Source of the DNA: Cercis canadensis
Taxonomy: Eukaryota > Streptophyta > Magnoliopsida > Fabales > Fabaceae
Direction of reading: 5' to 3'
Assembly (NCBI GenBank): GCA_003255065.1
Contig: QAOA01005205.1
Location: forward strand, 575,630-639,629
Length of the DNA: 64,000 bases
The notes below the pieces were generated by a model. It saw only the letters and a program-made list of their open reading frames with translations, was not told where the DNA came from and did not search any database. Both the position numbers and the translations under genes were made by a program. Shown here piece after piece: positions 1 to 10,510 of this stretch (position 1 is its first letter; every line of letters starts with the position of its first letter).

Positions 1-995
1 TAAGAGTTTAAACTTCCGTATTATCATATAACCAAAAAATACTAAACCTAAGAATACACAATATAAAACACTCTCTCACATGCCAACATTACAAAAAACA
101 TTTTTGTTCATGAATTACATAATGGGAAAGATAATAATCACCATAAATTGCAGACATGTAAATTTAAAAGATTTCGAAAGCAAAATGCCTAGTTGTACCC
201 ATTAAGGGGTTAAGCAAATATCAATATATCATAATTTTATAATATTGTTGGGTATACCAATCAAAATTATTTGCAATCCGAGACAACCATCATAGAGATT
301 TTGTTCATAAGCTTTAAAAGCACGAAACCAAATAAATTATTTGCTGAAAACGTTAAGCTCTCCAACAATTATTCTTGCTGGAACGACTAAATATTCTAGG
401 AAGAAGAATGCTTCCTTTGAACAAAGGGAGAAATGAAACCATCAACCCATTTTCTCTTTCCTGCTTTCACCATTTTTCTCTGTCTCTTTTCACTCAAACA
501 AAAGGGGCAAATGGAAGGTCACAGACCAAAATGCATTAGTTGGAGATTTTTTAATAATTGAGGGGATGAAATTACAATTACTTAAAACCCATTTTGCATA
601 ATATTTTACTTGAAGAGCCTTGAAGAACTTGATTAGGTGTGATGATTTAATTGGGGCTGATGTGGAACTGTTGATGTTGAACTGAAGTCACATCCTAAAG
701 TGGGAAAGACTTTGGTATTGAAATGTTCATTTTATCTTCTTTCTTTTTCAGAGAAGAAGCTAGGTCATGGACTCATCATGATACATGACTAATTGCCAGT
801 GTAATCTTAATAATACCTGTCATTAAGAGAGGTAGATATCATTTTCAGTCTCCTTTAAGTCTGTCTCACTGTGTACTTTATAAGGTTTCATCTTAGTTGT
901 TAGCTGGAACTTGTTCCTTTGTTTGGGTTAAGTTTAATTCACATGATATGACTCGTTCATTTTTTGTCCATTAATCATCTGTGGCATATACTTGG
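1..995. other. Intergenic, no gene seen
   Basis: AT-rich DNA with no open frame that resembles a known protein. No promoter or RNA gene could be supported. Confidence 0.5.
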
Positions 996-1004
996 TTTAT
1001 ATAA

Positions 1005-1420
1005 GGGAAAAGTCCAAAAAAAACCCCTTCAACTATGTCTATGTGCAGTGTACCCCCAAAACTTAAAAAACATAAGAAAAACTTCCTTGAACTTTCAAAA
1101 TATGCACTTTACCCTCACGACCATGACGTCCATCTATTGGTGGACGAAAGAATGAATTTAAATATTGTAATTTGGCCCTAAAACTCTTTGAATATTATTT
1201 TTTAACCCCCAATTTTATACATTTATTTTTATTTATATCTCTATAAAATTGCACTATAGCCTAGATTAATCACATCATGTACACATTAATGGACGGACGT
1301 TAGGGTCGTAAAGTAAAGTGCACATTTTAAAAGTTCAAGAAAGTTTTTTCTACGTTTTTGAAGTTTTAGGGGTAAACCGCACATAAGACATAATTGAAGA
1401 GGATTTTTTAGACTTTTCCC
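1005..1420. mobile_element. Mutator-type MITE, 416 bp, with 9-bp TSD
   Basis: The two ends are inverted copies of each other for roughly 60 bp: the left begins GGGAAAAGTCCAAAAAA and the right, read in reverse complement, begins GGGAAAAGTCTAAAAAA. The element is flanked by a perfect 9-bp direct repeat, TTTATATAA, at 996-1004 and 1421-1429. A 9-bp duplication with long inverted ends fits a non-autonomous Mutator-superfamily element. It has no coding capacity. Its inner sequence (about 1155-1285) is clearly related to the right part of the larger element at 21050-22233, so the two are one family. Confidence 0.85.
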
Positions 1421-1833
1421 TTTATATAATGCTACGCCCTCTCTCTATGACTCTAGCCACCATGGGAGAATGGGTTCAAGGATCCCTCAAGGGAGAATAA
1501 ATTAATTAGAATTGACTTGGTCCTTCATTCAACTGATCAGGTTATAATTCACTTTCAAAATATCTTATGAAACAAACTTATCAATAAGAAAAATGATAAA
1601 AATTAAAAACACGTGAATTGAAGTTTGAATACCAAACAAACAAATGTGAAAACTAAAAACCCCAGACGAAACGCAACAACTTTTTTGTAATCCTTGAAAC
1701 GTTTCACAGAATTTTTCTTTTAATGTATACTCAGAGATTCAAACTACTATGAAATCCTTTTTAGAAAAACAAACTTATGTATTTCTATTAAGATATTCGG
1801 TTAAAAAGGGAAAAAAAAAGAAGTATGTGCAAT

Positions 1834-2298
1834 TAGAGGTGTAAATTGGTTCGGTTTGGTTCTAATGCTTTTATGAACCGAATTGATGGAGTCGGTTTGA
1901 GAAAATTAAGAACCAAAATTTTTATATTTGGTTCATGAACCAAACTAAACTATAAATAGTCGATTTATGTTGGTTCGGTTTAGTTGATTCAAGTGAGGAG
2001 ACAAAAAAAAAACAAAAAAACAAGAAAGAGAAATGGACATGACTAGTTTTGAACCTGATTTATTAATATTAGTAAAAAAATAAAAGACCAACAATCAAAT
2101 ATGTTAAATATTCTCGTAACAAATATAAAATATATTCAAAAAAATATATATGTATAATATAATCGATTTTCTTTTGTTCAAAATTTTTTGGAACAAAAAA
2201 CCGAACCAAATATATTGATTTTAGTAAATTTTGAATCAATTTAAACTGATTCTTATCGGTTTGATCGGTTTAATTTAGTTTAAGTCGGTTTTGTACAC
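1834..2298. mobile_element. Unclassified short element with 13-bp TSD
   Basis: This is a block rich in the repeated words GGTTCGGTTT and AACCGAAC, typical of an unclassified plant repeat with GGTTCGG motifs. It is flanked by a 13-bp direct repeat with one mismatch: AAGTATGTGCAAT at 1821-1833 and AAGTATGCGCAAT at 2299-2311. The long target duplication suggests retroposition rather than DNA transposition, but I see no clear poly-A tail. A related repeat, rich in the same motif, lies at 11077-11813. Confidence 0.5.
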
Positions 2299-2371
2299 AA
2301 GTATGCGCAATCATAAGTCACAAGAAAAGAAAAAAAAGAAATAGAAATAAAAATAAAAATAAAAATAAAAA

Positions 2372-3358
2372 TTACATGAGCCTCCCCGACGGAAAGCGGA
2401 GGAAATCGGCGGAATTGAGAAGTGGTGAAACAAAGCGATCTGATTCGCTGTACCTGTGTCTTTTCAGCAACTTGCTCTCGTCCCTGTACACGTTCTTCCC
2501 AGCGTTCTCCTTCACTTGGCTCACTAAATCCCACAAACTCTGCGCCACCAACATGTTCCTCTCTTTACACTCCTCGAATCTCTTCAAAGCGTAGACCAAT
2601 TCCACCGCTTCTCCAAAACTCAGACAAGCCAATCTCTCCCTGAACTCACTCACCCTCACCCACACCTCGCTTGTTATTGAAATCCAATCCTCATCCACCA
2701 AATTCGCAATCCCTTCCACTAATTTGTTCCCGTTCATTTGTGCAGGATCAGGTCTTGTACAGGTTTCCTCAACCAACACCACCAAAGATTCGGTCTCTCG
2801 TACCAAGTCAGCGTTCATAAGACCCGAAATTCTTTCTTCTTGTGATTCTCTTTCTCTGTTTTGCGAAGATGAGTCACTGACAAGGAAGAAGCCCAGAACC
2901 CTGGAAGTGCATAGGAGCTGTTCGATGTATTGGGCGTACCATCGGACCCAGGAAGAGAGCTCCCAAGTAATGGGGTTGCTGTCATCTCGAAAATTGGAGA
3001 GGTTGAGGTAGTTTCTGCCACCAGTGGCGGGATAAACGGAGAGCTGGTCCTGTAGGATGAAGGAGCCGTACTTGATGATGTGATGGACGGCGATGAGGCA
3101 TTTGAGGGCTACGGCGGAGTTGTGGGTGGTTTGAAGGCGGTCCATAAGGAGTTCAATGAGAGCAGAGGCGGTGGCGCGTGAACCATCACCGATGGAAAGA
3201 AGGGAGGAAAGGTGTTTGTGGGTGGGAGGAGTGAAGGAGTGGTGAGTGGTGGCTCGTAGAAGGGAGAGAGTGATGCGATCGGAGAGTATGGCAGCTTTGC
3301 CCTGTGAAGCCTTGTCCTTGATTATGCCTACCAGCTCTCTAACTCTAAGCTTCGTCAT
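2372..3358 (-). CDS. ANTH-domain putative clathrin assembly protein (At4g40080-like)
   Basis: A 328-residue ANTH/ENTH-type adaptor. In this family the N-terminal ANTH domain binds phosphoinositides and helps recruit clathrin during endocytosis. The N-terminal ~150 residues carry the ANTH pattern, including KASQGKAAIL near the start, HNSAVALKCLIAVHHI and the segment ending WVRWYAQYIEQLL. The rest is helical and polar. It is short and intronless, like the single-exon At4g40080-type members rather than the ~600-residue AP180 type, and I see no clear C-terminal clathrin-box tail. I start at the ATG at 3358; an in-frame extension to 3379 would need a TTG start. Its 5' end faces a foldback repeat (3650-4117) about 300 bp away. 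Confidence 0.9.
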   Translation of the reverse strand: MTKLRVRELVGIIKDKASQGKAAILSDRITLSLLRATTHHSFTPPTHKHLSSLLSIGDGSRATASALIELLMDRLQTTHNSAVALKCLIAVHHIIKYGSFILQDQLSVYPATGGRNYLNLSNFRDDSNPITWELSSWVRWYAQYIEQLLCTSRVLGFFLVSDSSSQNRERESQEERISGLMNADLVRETESLVVLVEETCTRPDPAQMNGNKLVEGIANLVDEDWISITSEVWVRVSEFRERLACLSFGEAVELVYALKRFEECKERNMLVAQSLWDLVSQVKENAGKNVYRDESKLLKRHRYSESDRFVSPLLNSADFLRFPSGRLM

Positions 3359-3649
3359 ATCATTGTCTTTCCTCTTCAAACTTATAGAGACGGAGCTAGA
3401 AAATTAAGGAGTCGATGGAGGAGTGGCCTTGGAATTCGATCACTATTGCCTGATTTAATTTCAGCGCCCTTGATCTTTCAATCACCCCTTCTTCTCTTTC
3501 TCTCCCTTCTCCCAGTCCCAATTGCTGTGCCAACACTTGCCTGGTGGTCCTGGTCGTGGAAACGCGCAGCAAAATTTTGGCTGATAAACTCTTTATCTAT
3601 TCCAATAAAAAACTTGCAAAAACACATGTGCATTTTTACGCGCATCGAA

Positions 3650-4117
3650 TAAGGTATTTGACTTTAACATTAATATTATTGTTTTTAAATTTATTTATAT
3701 AATTATAATATTTTTAAATTTATATACTTAAATATTATATTTTTACAAAAATTAAAAAAAAAAGTCTAACATATAGGGCCCACTGAACATGCCAATGGTC
3801 TTATGATATGTTTACGTGAGACACGCTAGTGGAGTCACAACGTGTCTCTTATTGTTGTGTACATCAATTTTTTTTTTAAACGTGTACTTTGAGATAAAAA
3901 TGATTACGAAATCCGTCAAGAAAGGACACGTCGTAGGCCCATTAGCGTGTCTCACGTGGACATGTTATGGGCCACTATTGTGTCTGATGGGTCTCATAGG
4001 TCAAATTTTATTTTTTTATTTTTTTTTTAAAATATAATATTTAGATATATAAATTTAAAAATATTATAATTGTGTAAATAAGTTTAAAAATAATAATATT
4101 GAGGTAAAAAATCCTAT
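3650..4117. mobile_element. Long-armed foldback element (near-complete hairpin)
   Basis: The two halves are inverted copies along almost their whole length. The AT-rich outer arms (3660-3765 and 4015-4105) and the GC-richer inner parts (GGCCCACTGAACATG near 3777 against CATGTTATGGGCC near 3962) pair, with a short loop around 3850-3900. Arms are roughly 200 bp each. No convincing target duplication was found. Transcription would give a long hairpin RNA, a possible small-RNA source (inference). Confidence 0.7.
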
Positions 4118-5244
4118 CAGATAAATAATTATTAAATAATTCAATATTTCACAAAAATATTTACATATATAGCTGTAATTAATTTAAATTTTTTTTTGAA
4201 ATTTTCACTGTTGGAGCTTTAAAAAAAAAAAATTCAAAAACACTTTTAGTGACAATTAGACTTACAACATGATAATCTCTCCACCATTAAAGCCTCAAGT
4301 TTATTTATTTGCCCACTGATGTCTCCTCATTCCATAAAAGCATCTCCAAAAATTATATACCACATATAATCTTGAATTGATATTTGAAAATTAATCTTAG
4401 TCCAACCAATGCGTGCTGATAATCTATGTTTAACTTAAAAGGAAGCGTTGACGAACAGTTCCTTCTCAAAATAACCTTAGAATCGTAAAAGACCACGCAA
4501 GCATATACTAGTCGATAAACGCAAGACGGGGTCAGCTTCACTATCATTTTCAATTCAGACACTAAACAGTTATTGGCCACCCAAAAATCAGTGAGTAACC
4601 CTAATAATTTAATGAACAGAAAAATCGCTAAATAATGACATAACTGCAAATGGATCATTGGGAATCATTTTTCTCGTCTTAGTCCATTCACAATATGTAC
4701 TATATATTAGTATATTGCTGTCTTAGTCGCTTTGCTTTTTCTTTTTATTATCTTTGGCATTTCAAATTCTGAAATGTTAAGATAATTTATTGTTAATTGC
4801 ATGTTTAAGGGTCCGTTTGAGAATTTAAAGTGAGAGAAAATGAGAGGAGAAGAGAGGAAAGGGAGAGAAATGAGAAGAAGGGAAAGGGATGAGTTTTTTT
4901 TTCTCTTTATTTAGATGATTTTTGGGTAATCACATTTATTATTATTTAAACACTTCAGTCATCAATGAAGGGAAGAAACAAGAGGTGTAGTTTTTTTTTT
5001 TTTGGAGGGCTATGCTAATCCTTTTTAGCAGCTATGTAATACAAGTATGGGTACGAAACATTAATACGGCACATTATTTATATATATATATATATAAAAT
5101 AAAATAAAAAATATTTAAAATTTTTTAAGTATTAAAAATATTTACCATTAACTAAACTAGACAAGAAAAGCATGGACTGAAGCCAATATGGGCTGCGGGC
5201 TAAGACCAAAATGGGCGATCCATTGCCAGTAATTTTATCAAGGA
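4118..5244. other. Intergenic, repeat remnants
   Basis: AT-rich and without a supported gene. From about 4806 there is one end of an element beginning GGGTCCGTTTGAGAA followed by purine-rich GAGAGG repeats; it resembles the end of the MITE at 45700-46151 but has no matching second end here. A short (TA)n run lies near 5083-5094. Confidence 0.45.
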
Positions 5245-5248
5245 TGAG

Positions 5249-5582
5249 ATGAAGACCATTTTATCTAGTCTGAAGAGGCAAGAAATGGACATCCCTGACT
5301 GGTTGAAGTTCCTTTTTCTCTAGTCTTCCAAGTCTTAATGATGAAGACTAGTAGAGCGAGAAAGAGGCAAGGATGAAGACCATTTTGTCTTCTGAGTCCA
5401 TGGACAACCATGGGGTGAGCATCAAGGTGAACGCCAAAATCATCAAGGTGGTGGGTCCTTGCAGCAAGCTCGTTTGGGACTTCAAGCACCTGAACCTCGA
5501 TTTCCAGCTCATCACCGATGAGAATGGCAAGAGGAAGTTGAAGATCGGGAACTTCCTTGATTTTCAAAAAAAAAAAAAAAAA
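5249..5582 (+). pseudogene. RPL9: RPL9 (60S ribosomal protein L9) retro-fragment, two partial 5' copies
   Basis: From the ATG at 5373 the frame reads [20 protein letters not shown], then [11 protein letters not shown] and GKRKLKI, which is the N-terminal part of cytosolic ribosomal protein L9. It has no introns, stops matching after about 65 residues (a normal L9 is about 190), and runs straight into a 17-base A tract (5566-5582). This fits a processed pseudogene made from a truncated message. A second, shorter copy of the same start lies just upstream: the ATG at 5249 begins MKTILSS and later has MDIPDW before breaking down. The piece between them may be 5' leader sequence. Not a working gene. 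Confidence 0.8.
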
Positions 5583-5681
5583 TGAGGCGTTTCCTTTAGA
5601 GGTGAGTGTTTCACGTTTCGAAGATGTCTTCGAAACGGGTACGTTGTTGATCTTCACGTTTCGGTGCAATATAGTTTAGTA

Positions 5682-6229
5682 GGTATAGCGCTATTCTCCT
5701 TTTAATTTGGTAGAATTTAATAAGACTTACATTGTGATTTTGGTGTCATTATAAATAATATTAAAAAATTAATTCACTCATGTCAGAATACATAATTTTT
5801 TATAAAATATAAAAACGACACCTATATAAAAAAATATGTCAAAAAGTAAATTGAAAAAATTATTTCTTAGCACGTTTTTTTATACTGTGTTGTTCTTGCA
5901 TTTTATAAGTAACTGTGTGTTTTGACACATACTAAATAACTTAATTTTTTGAGATATTTGCAATAATACCAAAATCATTGAGTAAATCCCACCTAAACTC
6001 ATCCAACTAAAAAAAAGAGTAATGCTACAAGAGTGACTTAATTTTTTATATTGTATTGTTCTTGTATTTTATAAATAACTGTGTGTTTTGTCACATACAA
6101 AGTGACTTAATTTTTTAAAATCTTTACAATAATACCAAAATCACTAAATAAATCTCACTTCAACTCATTGAGTTTCAACTCAAAAGAAGAGTAGTATTAC
6201 ATTTTTTTAAGAGTGAATAACATAGTACT
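5682..6229. mobile_element. MITE of the GGTGAGG...CTATGCTAC family, partly duplicated
   Basis: The inner sequence matches the elements at 28881-29113, 36854-37262 and 43528-43947: a segment containing TTTATAAAATATAAAAACGACAC, GATTTTGGTGTCATT and its inverted partner CAATAATACCAAAATCA. The right half appears twice in tandem (about 5865-6020 and 6035-6205). The ends are degenerate and no target duplication is clear, so this is an old copy. Confidence 0.6.
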
Positions 6230-6616
6230 AAAAATATAGAAAGCCCAGATCAGGCCCAATTGTCGTTCCACTGAACTTGAGTACATACAATACATGGATC
6301 GCCTTTGAGAGATTGATGTTTCAATTTTAACATACATTTCTTTTTTATTAAGGAAAAACCATTTTTCTCCAATTTAAGTTCAGGTTCAGCAATCAGCAAT
6401 CAGCACGTTCCTTCACATAAAAATTATGTGTAATATTCTTTTTTTTTTTTTTTTTCTTTTCTGATTACTGACTAAGAATTTTACCCATAAACTTTGCACT
6501 TACATACAGGGAAATTAAATGAAACAAGTGGGTTTTGGACAGAAAAATGAAGAGGATGATAGAGAATCAAAGCGGAGGGCGATGTAAGCAGTTTTGAGGT
6601 TCGTCGGTTGTGTGAT
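6230..6616. other. Intergenic/3' region of the ATL gene
   Basis: AT-rich sequence downstream of the minus-strand ATL gene, probably including its 3' UTR. A poly-T run lies at about 6440-6455. No other feature is seen. Confidence 0.4.
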
Positions 6617-7816
6617 TCAGAGATTGTAAGGGCATTTTAAGCGAGTGCTCTGACATGGGGGTTGTTTTTCCATAAAGACGCAGTTGTTGTTCATCTCCTT
6701 GACTAGCTTGCTTGTTGATGAAACAAATGGCGGCGTGTCCAATGGGCGTGCTCGTTGTTGGCTACTCGCTGCTTCACCCAGCTCACTCCCGTACCATCCT
6801 CTTTTGGGACTCCATACTGTGGGCAAAACGAAGTCGCTTGTTGGCAATCGCCGAAGCCTGTTATGATTCACCAGAATTTGCTTTCTCACATGCTCAGGCA
6901 ACCTTAGAGTGTGTCTATCCAGGTAATTCTCCTCCTCAGGTTCCAACTCCAACAAAGAGTGACCCGTCGAATGCGACCTAGGAAGTGTCTCCAACAATAT
7001 TCTTAATTCGGGTTCTGGTGGAGGTGGAGGCCTAGGGGTCTGAATTTGATTCAAGATAAAAGCATGAGTTTCATTCTCAACTGGGTTTGTAGGTAGCTGC
7101 TGCTGAGAGCCCCTGGTGGTGTTGTGTTGTTGGTTGAGGTCAGGCATAGGCATCACCACCACGTCCACCTGGTGTTGCTCCATTTCACCTGCAGGTGCAG
7201 ATACATGCGTGCTAGTAGCATAATTTTGGGGATATTGTGATTCATTAATGTTGTTAGGGAGCAGGTGGATGGGATTTTGGCCGCAATCTGAGGTGAGCTT
7301 TGCGCGACAAAGAGGGCAAGTCACGTGAGAAGCTAACCAGGCATCGATACAATCTGGATGGAAGACGTGATGACATTTTGGCAGTAAGCGGAGTCTGTCG
7401 TAGTCTTGGAACTCGGCCAAGCACACCGCACATTCCAGCACTTCTTTCCCCATTTTGAGCTCCTTCACCGTCGAATATTTGATGATGGGGAAATTGTTGA
7501 TAACTTGCTGGTTGCAACCACGACCGCACAGCTCTGCCGCCACGCCGATTGGGTTCCCGGTCTCCACATACACCTGGGCGCAACGACGGAGGTACAGTGA
7601 AAAGAAAACGATGAACACGAAAGCCGAAATGAACGCCACAACCATCACGCTGAAGGATGCACTCATGTTTTCCCGTATGCCAAAGCTATATGGACGCATG
7701 GCTGATGTGCCCCCCTGTGCATCCGCGCAATCGTGCACCGCCATCAACACGAAACAGAGAAGGTGGGCCCATACCACTAGAGTCAAGTGCACTAACCCGG
7801 ATTCCCTCTCTCTCAT
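6617..7816 (-). CDS. RING-H2 E3 ubiquitin ligase of the ATL family (ATL6/ATL31-like)
   Basis: A 399-residue single-exon protein starting at the ATG at 7816. It has a hydrophobic N-terminal signal-like segment (about residues 8-26), a second membrane segment (about 56-75), then a RING-H2 finger at about 129-171 with the order C-x2-C...C-x-H-x2-H...C-x2-C (ECAVCLAEF, CHHVFHPDCIDAW, CPLC). Its likely role is as a membrane-anchored E3 ligase transferring ubiquitin from an E2. The overall length, intronless structure and long polar C-terminal tail fit the ATL6/ATL31 group, which acts in defence and carbon/nitrogen responses. The usual GLD motif before the RING reads GCN here, an oddity. The tail holds a short proline run (PRPPPPPEPE). 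Confidence 0.9.
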   Translation of the reverse strand: MRERESGLVHLTLVVWAHLLCFVLMAVHDCADAQGGTSAMRPYSFGIRENMSASFSVMVVAFISAFVFIVFFSLYLRRCAQVYVETGNPIGVAAELCGRGCNQQVINNFPIIKYSTVKELKMGKEVLECAVCLAEFQDYDRLRLLPKCHHVFHPDCIDAWLASHVTCPLCRAKLTSDCGQNPIHLLPNNINESQYPQNYATSTHVSAPAGEMEQHQVDVVVMPMPDLNQQHNTTRGSQQQLPTNPVENETHAFILNQIQTPRPPPPPEPELRILLETLPRSHSTGHSLLELEPEEENYLDRHTLRLPEHVRKQILVNHNRLRRLPTSDFVLPTVWSPKRGWYGSELGEAASSQQRARPLDTPPFVSSTSKLVKEMNNNCVFMEKQPPCQSTRLKCPYNL

Positions 7817-9013
7817 GGAGGATTCCCTGGTTGAAAATAATTGTTATTAGTAATTAAAAGCTTGGTGGTGAGTGACTGTGATTCTGATTTATGAGAGCGC
7901 AAACTGGGAACTGAGAACAGAATTAGTAATAATAATAAATAAATAATCAAGGAAAAAAAAAAAAAAAACAGGAANAAAAAAAAAAAAAAAAAAAAAACTG
8001 GAAGAGAAAGCGAATCAGGAATCTGGTTACTTACTGGGTTGGTGAGTGATTGATATATATAATATATGTGGTGACAAGCACCGGTGACTGATGAGGTGGA
8101 TAAATAAATAAGTGAACACAATGCTACCAGGAGGAAAGAAGAGACAGGCAGAGTATGGTGTTTTGGCATGTAACAGTTGCTGGCATCACTGTGAGGAGAC
8201 ACGCGGCAAACTAGTAATAATAGGTTGGCAGAGCTTTTTGTTGCGGTGTTGATGAAAGTGGCATGTATTTATGGGATTAGCAAGCAAACAAACAAAGCTC
8301 GCACTCCCACGTAAAAAATAAAATAAAAATCCCAAAATCAAAGAAAAAGAAAAACGTGGGCTTATGGAGGAAGAATCGAGTGACTGTAACTGTGGGCGGA
8401 CACCTATGTGTAACTGGAATATTCTGGAACGTCTCCTTTGCAATGCAGGAGAGGAAAATACAAAGAAAAAGAAAGCAAATGCGAAATTATAATCCCTTGA
8501 GAGAAGCTAAAAAGGCCAAATACAGAGAAAGAACTCGATGAAGATGAGCTCAGTAAAATTTGGTGGCGGTTGAGGACGAATCCACGGCGCCGTTACGCGG
8601 AGCTTTCGCCTCTTCATGGTTTGGTGTTATTTATTTAGAACGTAGTGAATTTTGTATTTAAGGAAAAAAACAAATGATTGAAAGAAGGTGGTGGCCCTGC
8701 TGGGTGTGTCGTGTGGCTATGTGGAATACATTAAAAAGGTAGTAATAAATGTTATGAAGTTTTTTTCTGAGAAGGAACTGAAAAATTCTAAACAAACCTT
8801 ATTCTTTGTTAGTAAGAAGGATGATGGTTGAATCTCTGGTGGGCATTGGCAATTGGACAAGTAGAGTAAAGAGCAGTAGACTTGTTTAATGCGTTAGGTG
8901 AGCGATAGGTTGCCATTAAATAAGCGTGGTTTGGATTTGGACAAGCCCCTCATGGTCCTGCAAATGGAATTATTCCATTACATGTTAAATTGCCAAAGCA
9001 AACTACAATTAAG
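7817..9013. other. 5' flank of the ATL gene; assembly ambiguity
   Basis: Likely holds the promoter and 5' UTR of the minus-strand ATL gene. A poly-A run (about 7950-7998) contains a single N at 7975, so length here is uncertain. The open frames in this stretch are low-complexity and not supported as genes. Confidence 0.5.
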
Positions 9014-9191
9014 GGATTTGATCCAGTCATGTCACTTGAGTCATGTTGCTTAGATCTAAGCCGTCCATTCCATTAAAACTCATTTCAACCATTAAATATT
9101 AATGTGTTTTAATGGTTGAAATGACCTTAAATGGAATAGACGGCTTAGATTTAAGCAACATGACTCAAGTGACATGACTGGATCCCTTCCC
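9014..9191. mobile_element. 178-bp palindromic MITE with 9-bp TSD (copy 1)
   Basis: The two arms are nearly perfect inverted copies: GATCCAGTCATGTCACTTGA on the left, and the same in reverse complement on the right, continuing through GACTCAAGTGACATGACTGG. The loop is only a few bases near 9100. It is flanked by a perfect 9-bp duplication ACAATTAAG at 9005-9013 and 9192-9200, as expected for Mutator-type insertion. A second member lies at 43336-43510. Confidence 0.85.
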
Positions 9192-9779
9192 ACAATTAAG
9201 CAGGGGGCCACAACAATTTCTGGAAACTCATGATGCAGGTAATTTGATTTGAATAATGCTATTTTGTAAATTAATTACGTGAAATGGGTATTTTTTAAAT
9301 TATTTACGTAAATGAAACAGTTTTAATTATTTTAATATTTTTCGGAAGGAAGAAGAAGTGGGGTGTGTTTGAAAAAAAGAAATCACACTTTAAGAGATAA
9401 AATTTGTTCTATCATAGAGCATGATACGTGTAATGTTCTTAGAGATTTTTAGTGTGTTCTAGGAGAATTCTGCAATCCTAGATGTGTTCCATTTTTCTGC
9501 AATCCACTGTTCTTAACAAGTACAAATACACCTACGTTAATCATGAAGTAGTATAATATGTGATAAGAGAATATAGAGTACAGCTCGCAATGGATTGGGA
9601 AAACCCAACAAGATAGTCAGAATTCCACCCAGATGAGAGATCAAGTTTTATCATCAAATCGATTAGGCTGTGGTGTCTCATTTCGTTTATGGCTGAGACT
9701 AATGTTGTACGTCTTTTTCCAACTTTATTGTTTTCATATAAACCCAAATGTTAGCATAAAAGAAAAGAAAAATCAAAGG

Positions 9780-10033
9780 TGTTAATACCCAGTAAATTCA
9801 CTACCCATTGCTACAGTGAGAAGACAAAATTACCCTGCTAAAATATACACTCTCTTTTATAGTCTCTTCAGACTATACATTGAGGGGGACTCTCTCTCTT
9901 TTACGCTTTTTTCTTGCTCTGGCCCCGACCTTGCTAACTTGAGTGTCGTAGGTGGTGCCAGAGCTCCGGCTCCGGTCTTCCCTAACCGTATTTCTCCCTC
10001 CTGTGCAGGTTGCTCAAAATTCGTCATCGACAA
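9780..10033 (+). mobile_element. Solo LTR, 254 bp, with 5-bp TSD
   Basis: Absent from the otherwise matching duplicate near 18925. It begins TGTTAATACC and ends near ATCGACA. It contains a GC-richer stretch (CTTGCTAACTTGAGTGTCG, then GCTCCGGCTCCGGTCTTCCC) like the R/U5 part of plant LTR retrotransposons. A 5-bp repeat AAAGG lies at 9775-9779 and 10034-10038, which fits LTR-element integration. No internal retroelement sequence remains, so it is a solo LTR left by recombination. The 82-codon open frame across it is not a gene. Confidence 0.75.
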
Positions 10034-10510
10034 AAAGGTAAAACATGTTTTTCTTGCCGACTAAAATGAACTAAAACCAATTTGCAGTACTGTTTAGCAA
10101 TGGCAGCACAAACAGACAGACAGTGAGATGGCACACCTTGCTTTGTCTCGTTTCTCCTTCCTTGTCCATATCCTAAATGTCCTTAAAATAACTAGTCATG
10201 ATCTCGACTAATTTCCATAAAATGCCAAATAATTGATGTCTATAGCGAATACTAGTATTATCAAGATATGTCAAGTCCAATTTAATATGATATTATCAAG
10301 ATATTTGCTATTTTATAAACAGCCTAGAGCTGATTATTACACGCATGCATTTCTTTCTTCCTCCTTCTTATGCTTTCAAATTTTCCTTAATATTTTTTTC
10401 TTCATTTTTCTGTTTCAAGAATTTCCAAAATGGTTGAGCTCAACTTTTTTTTTTTTTCTTTTTCGGCTGAATTTTGTACTAAAAAAGAAGAAATTCTACC
10501 AAAAAATAAA

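Noticed and set aside
9816-10064. 82-codon plus-strand frame
   Set aside because: It lies within a solo LTR insertion and has no protein family resemblance.
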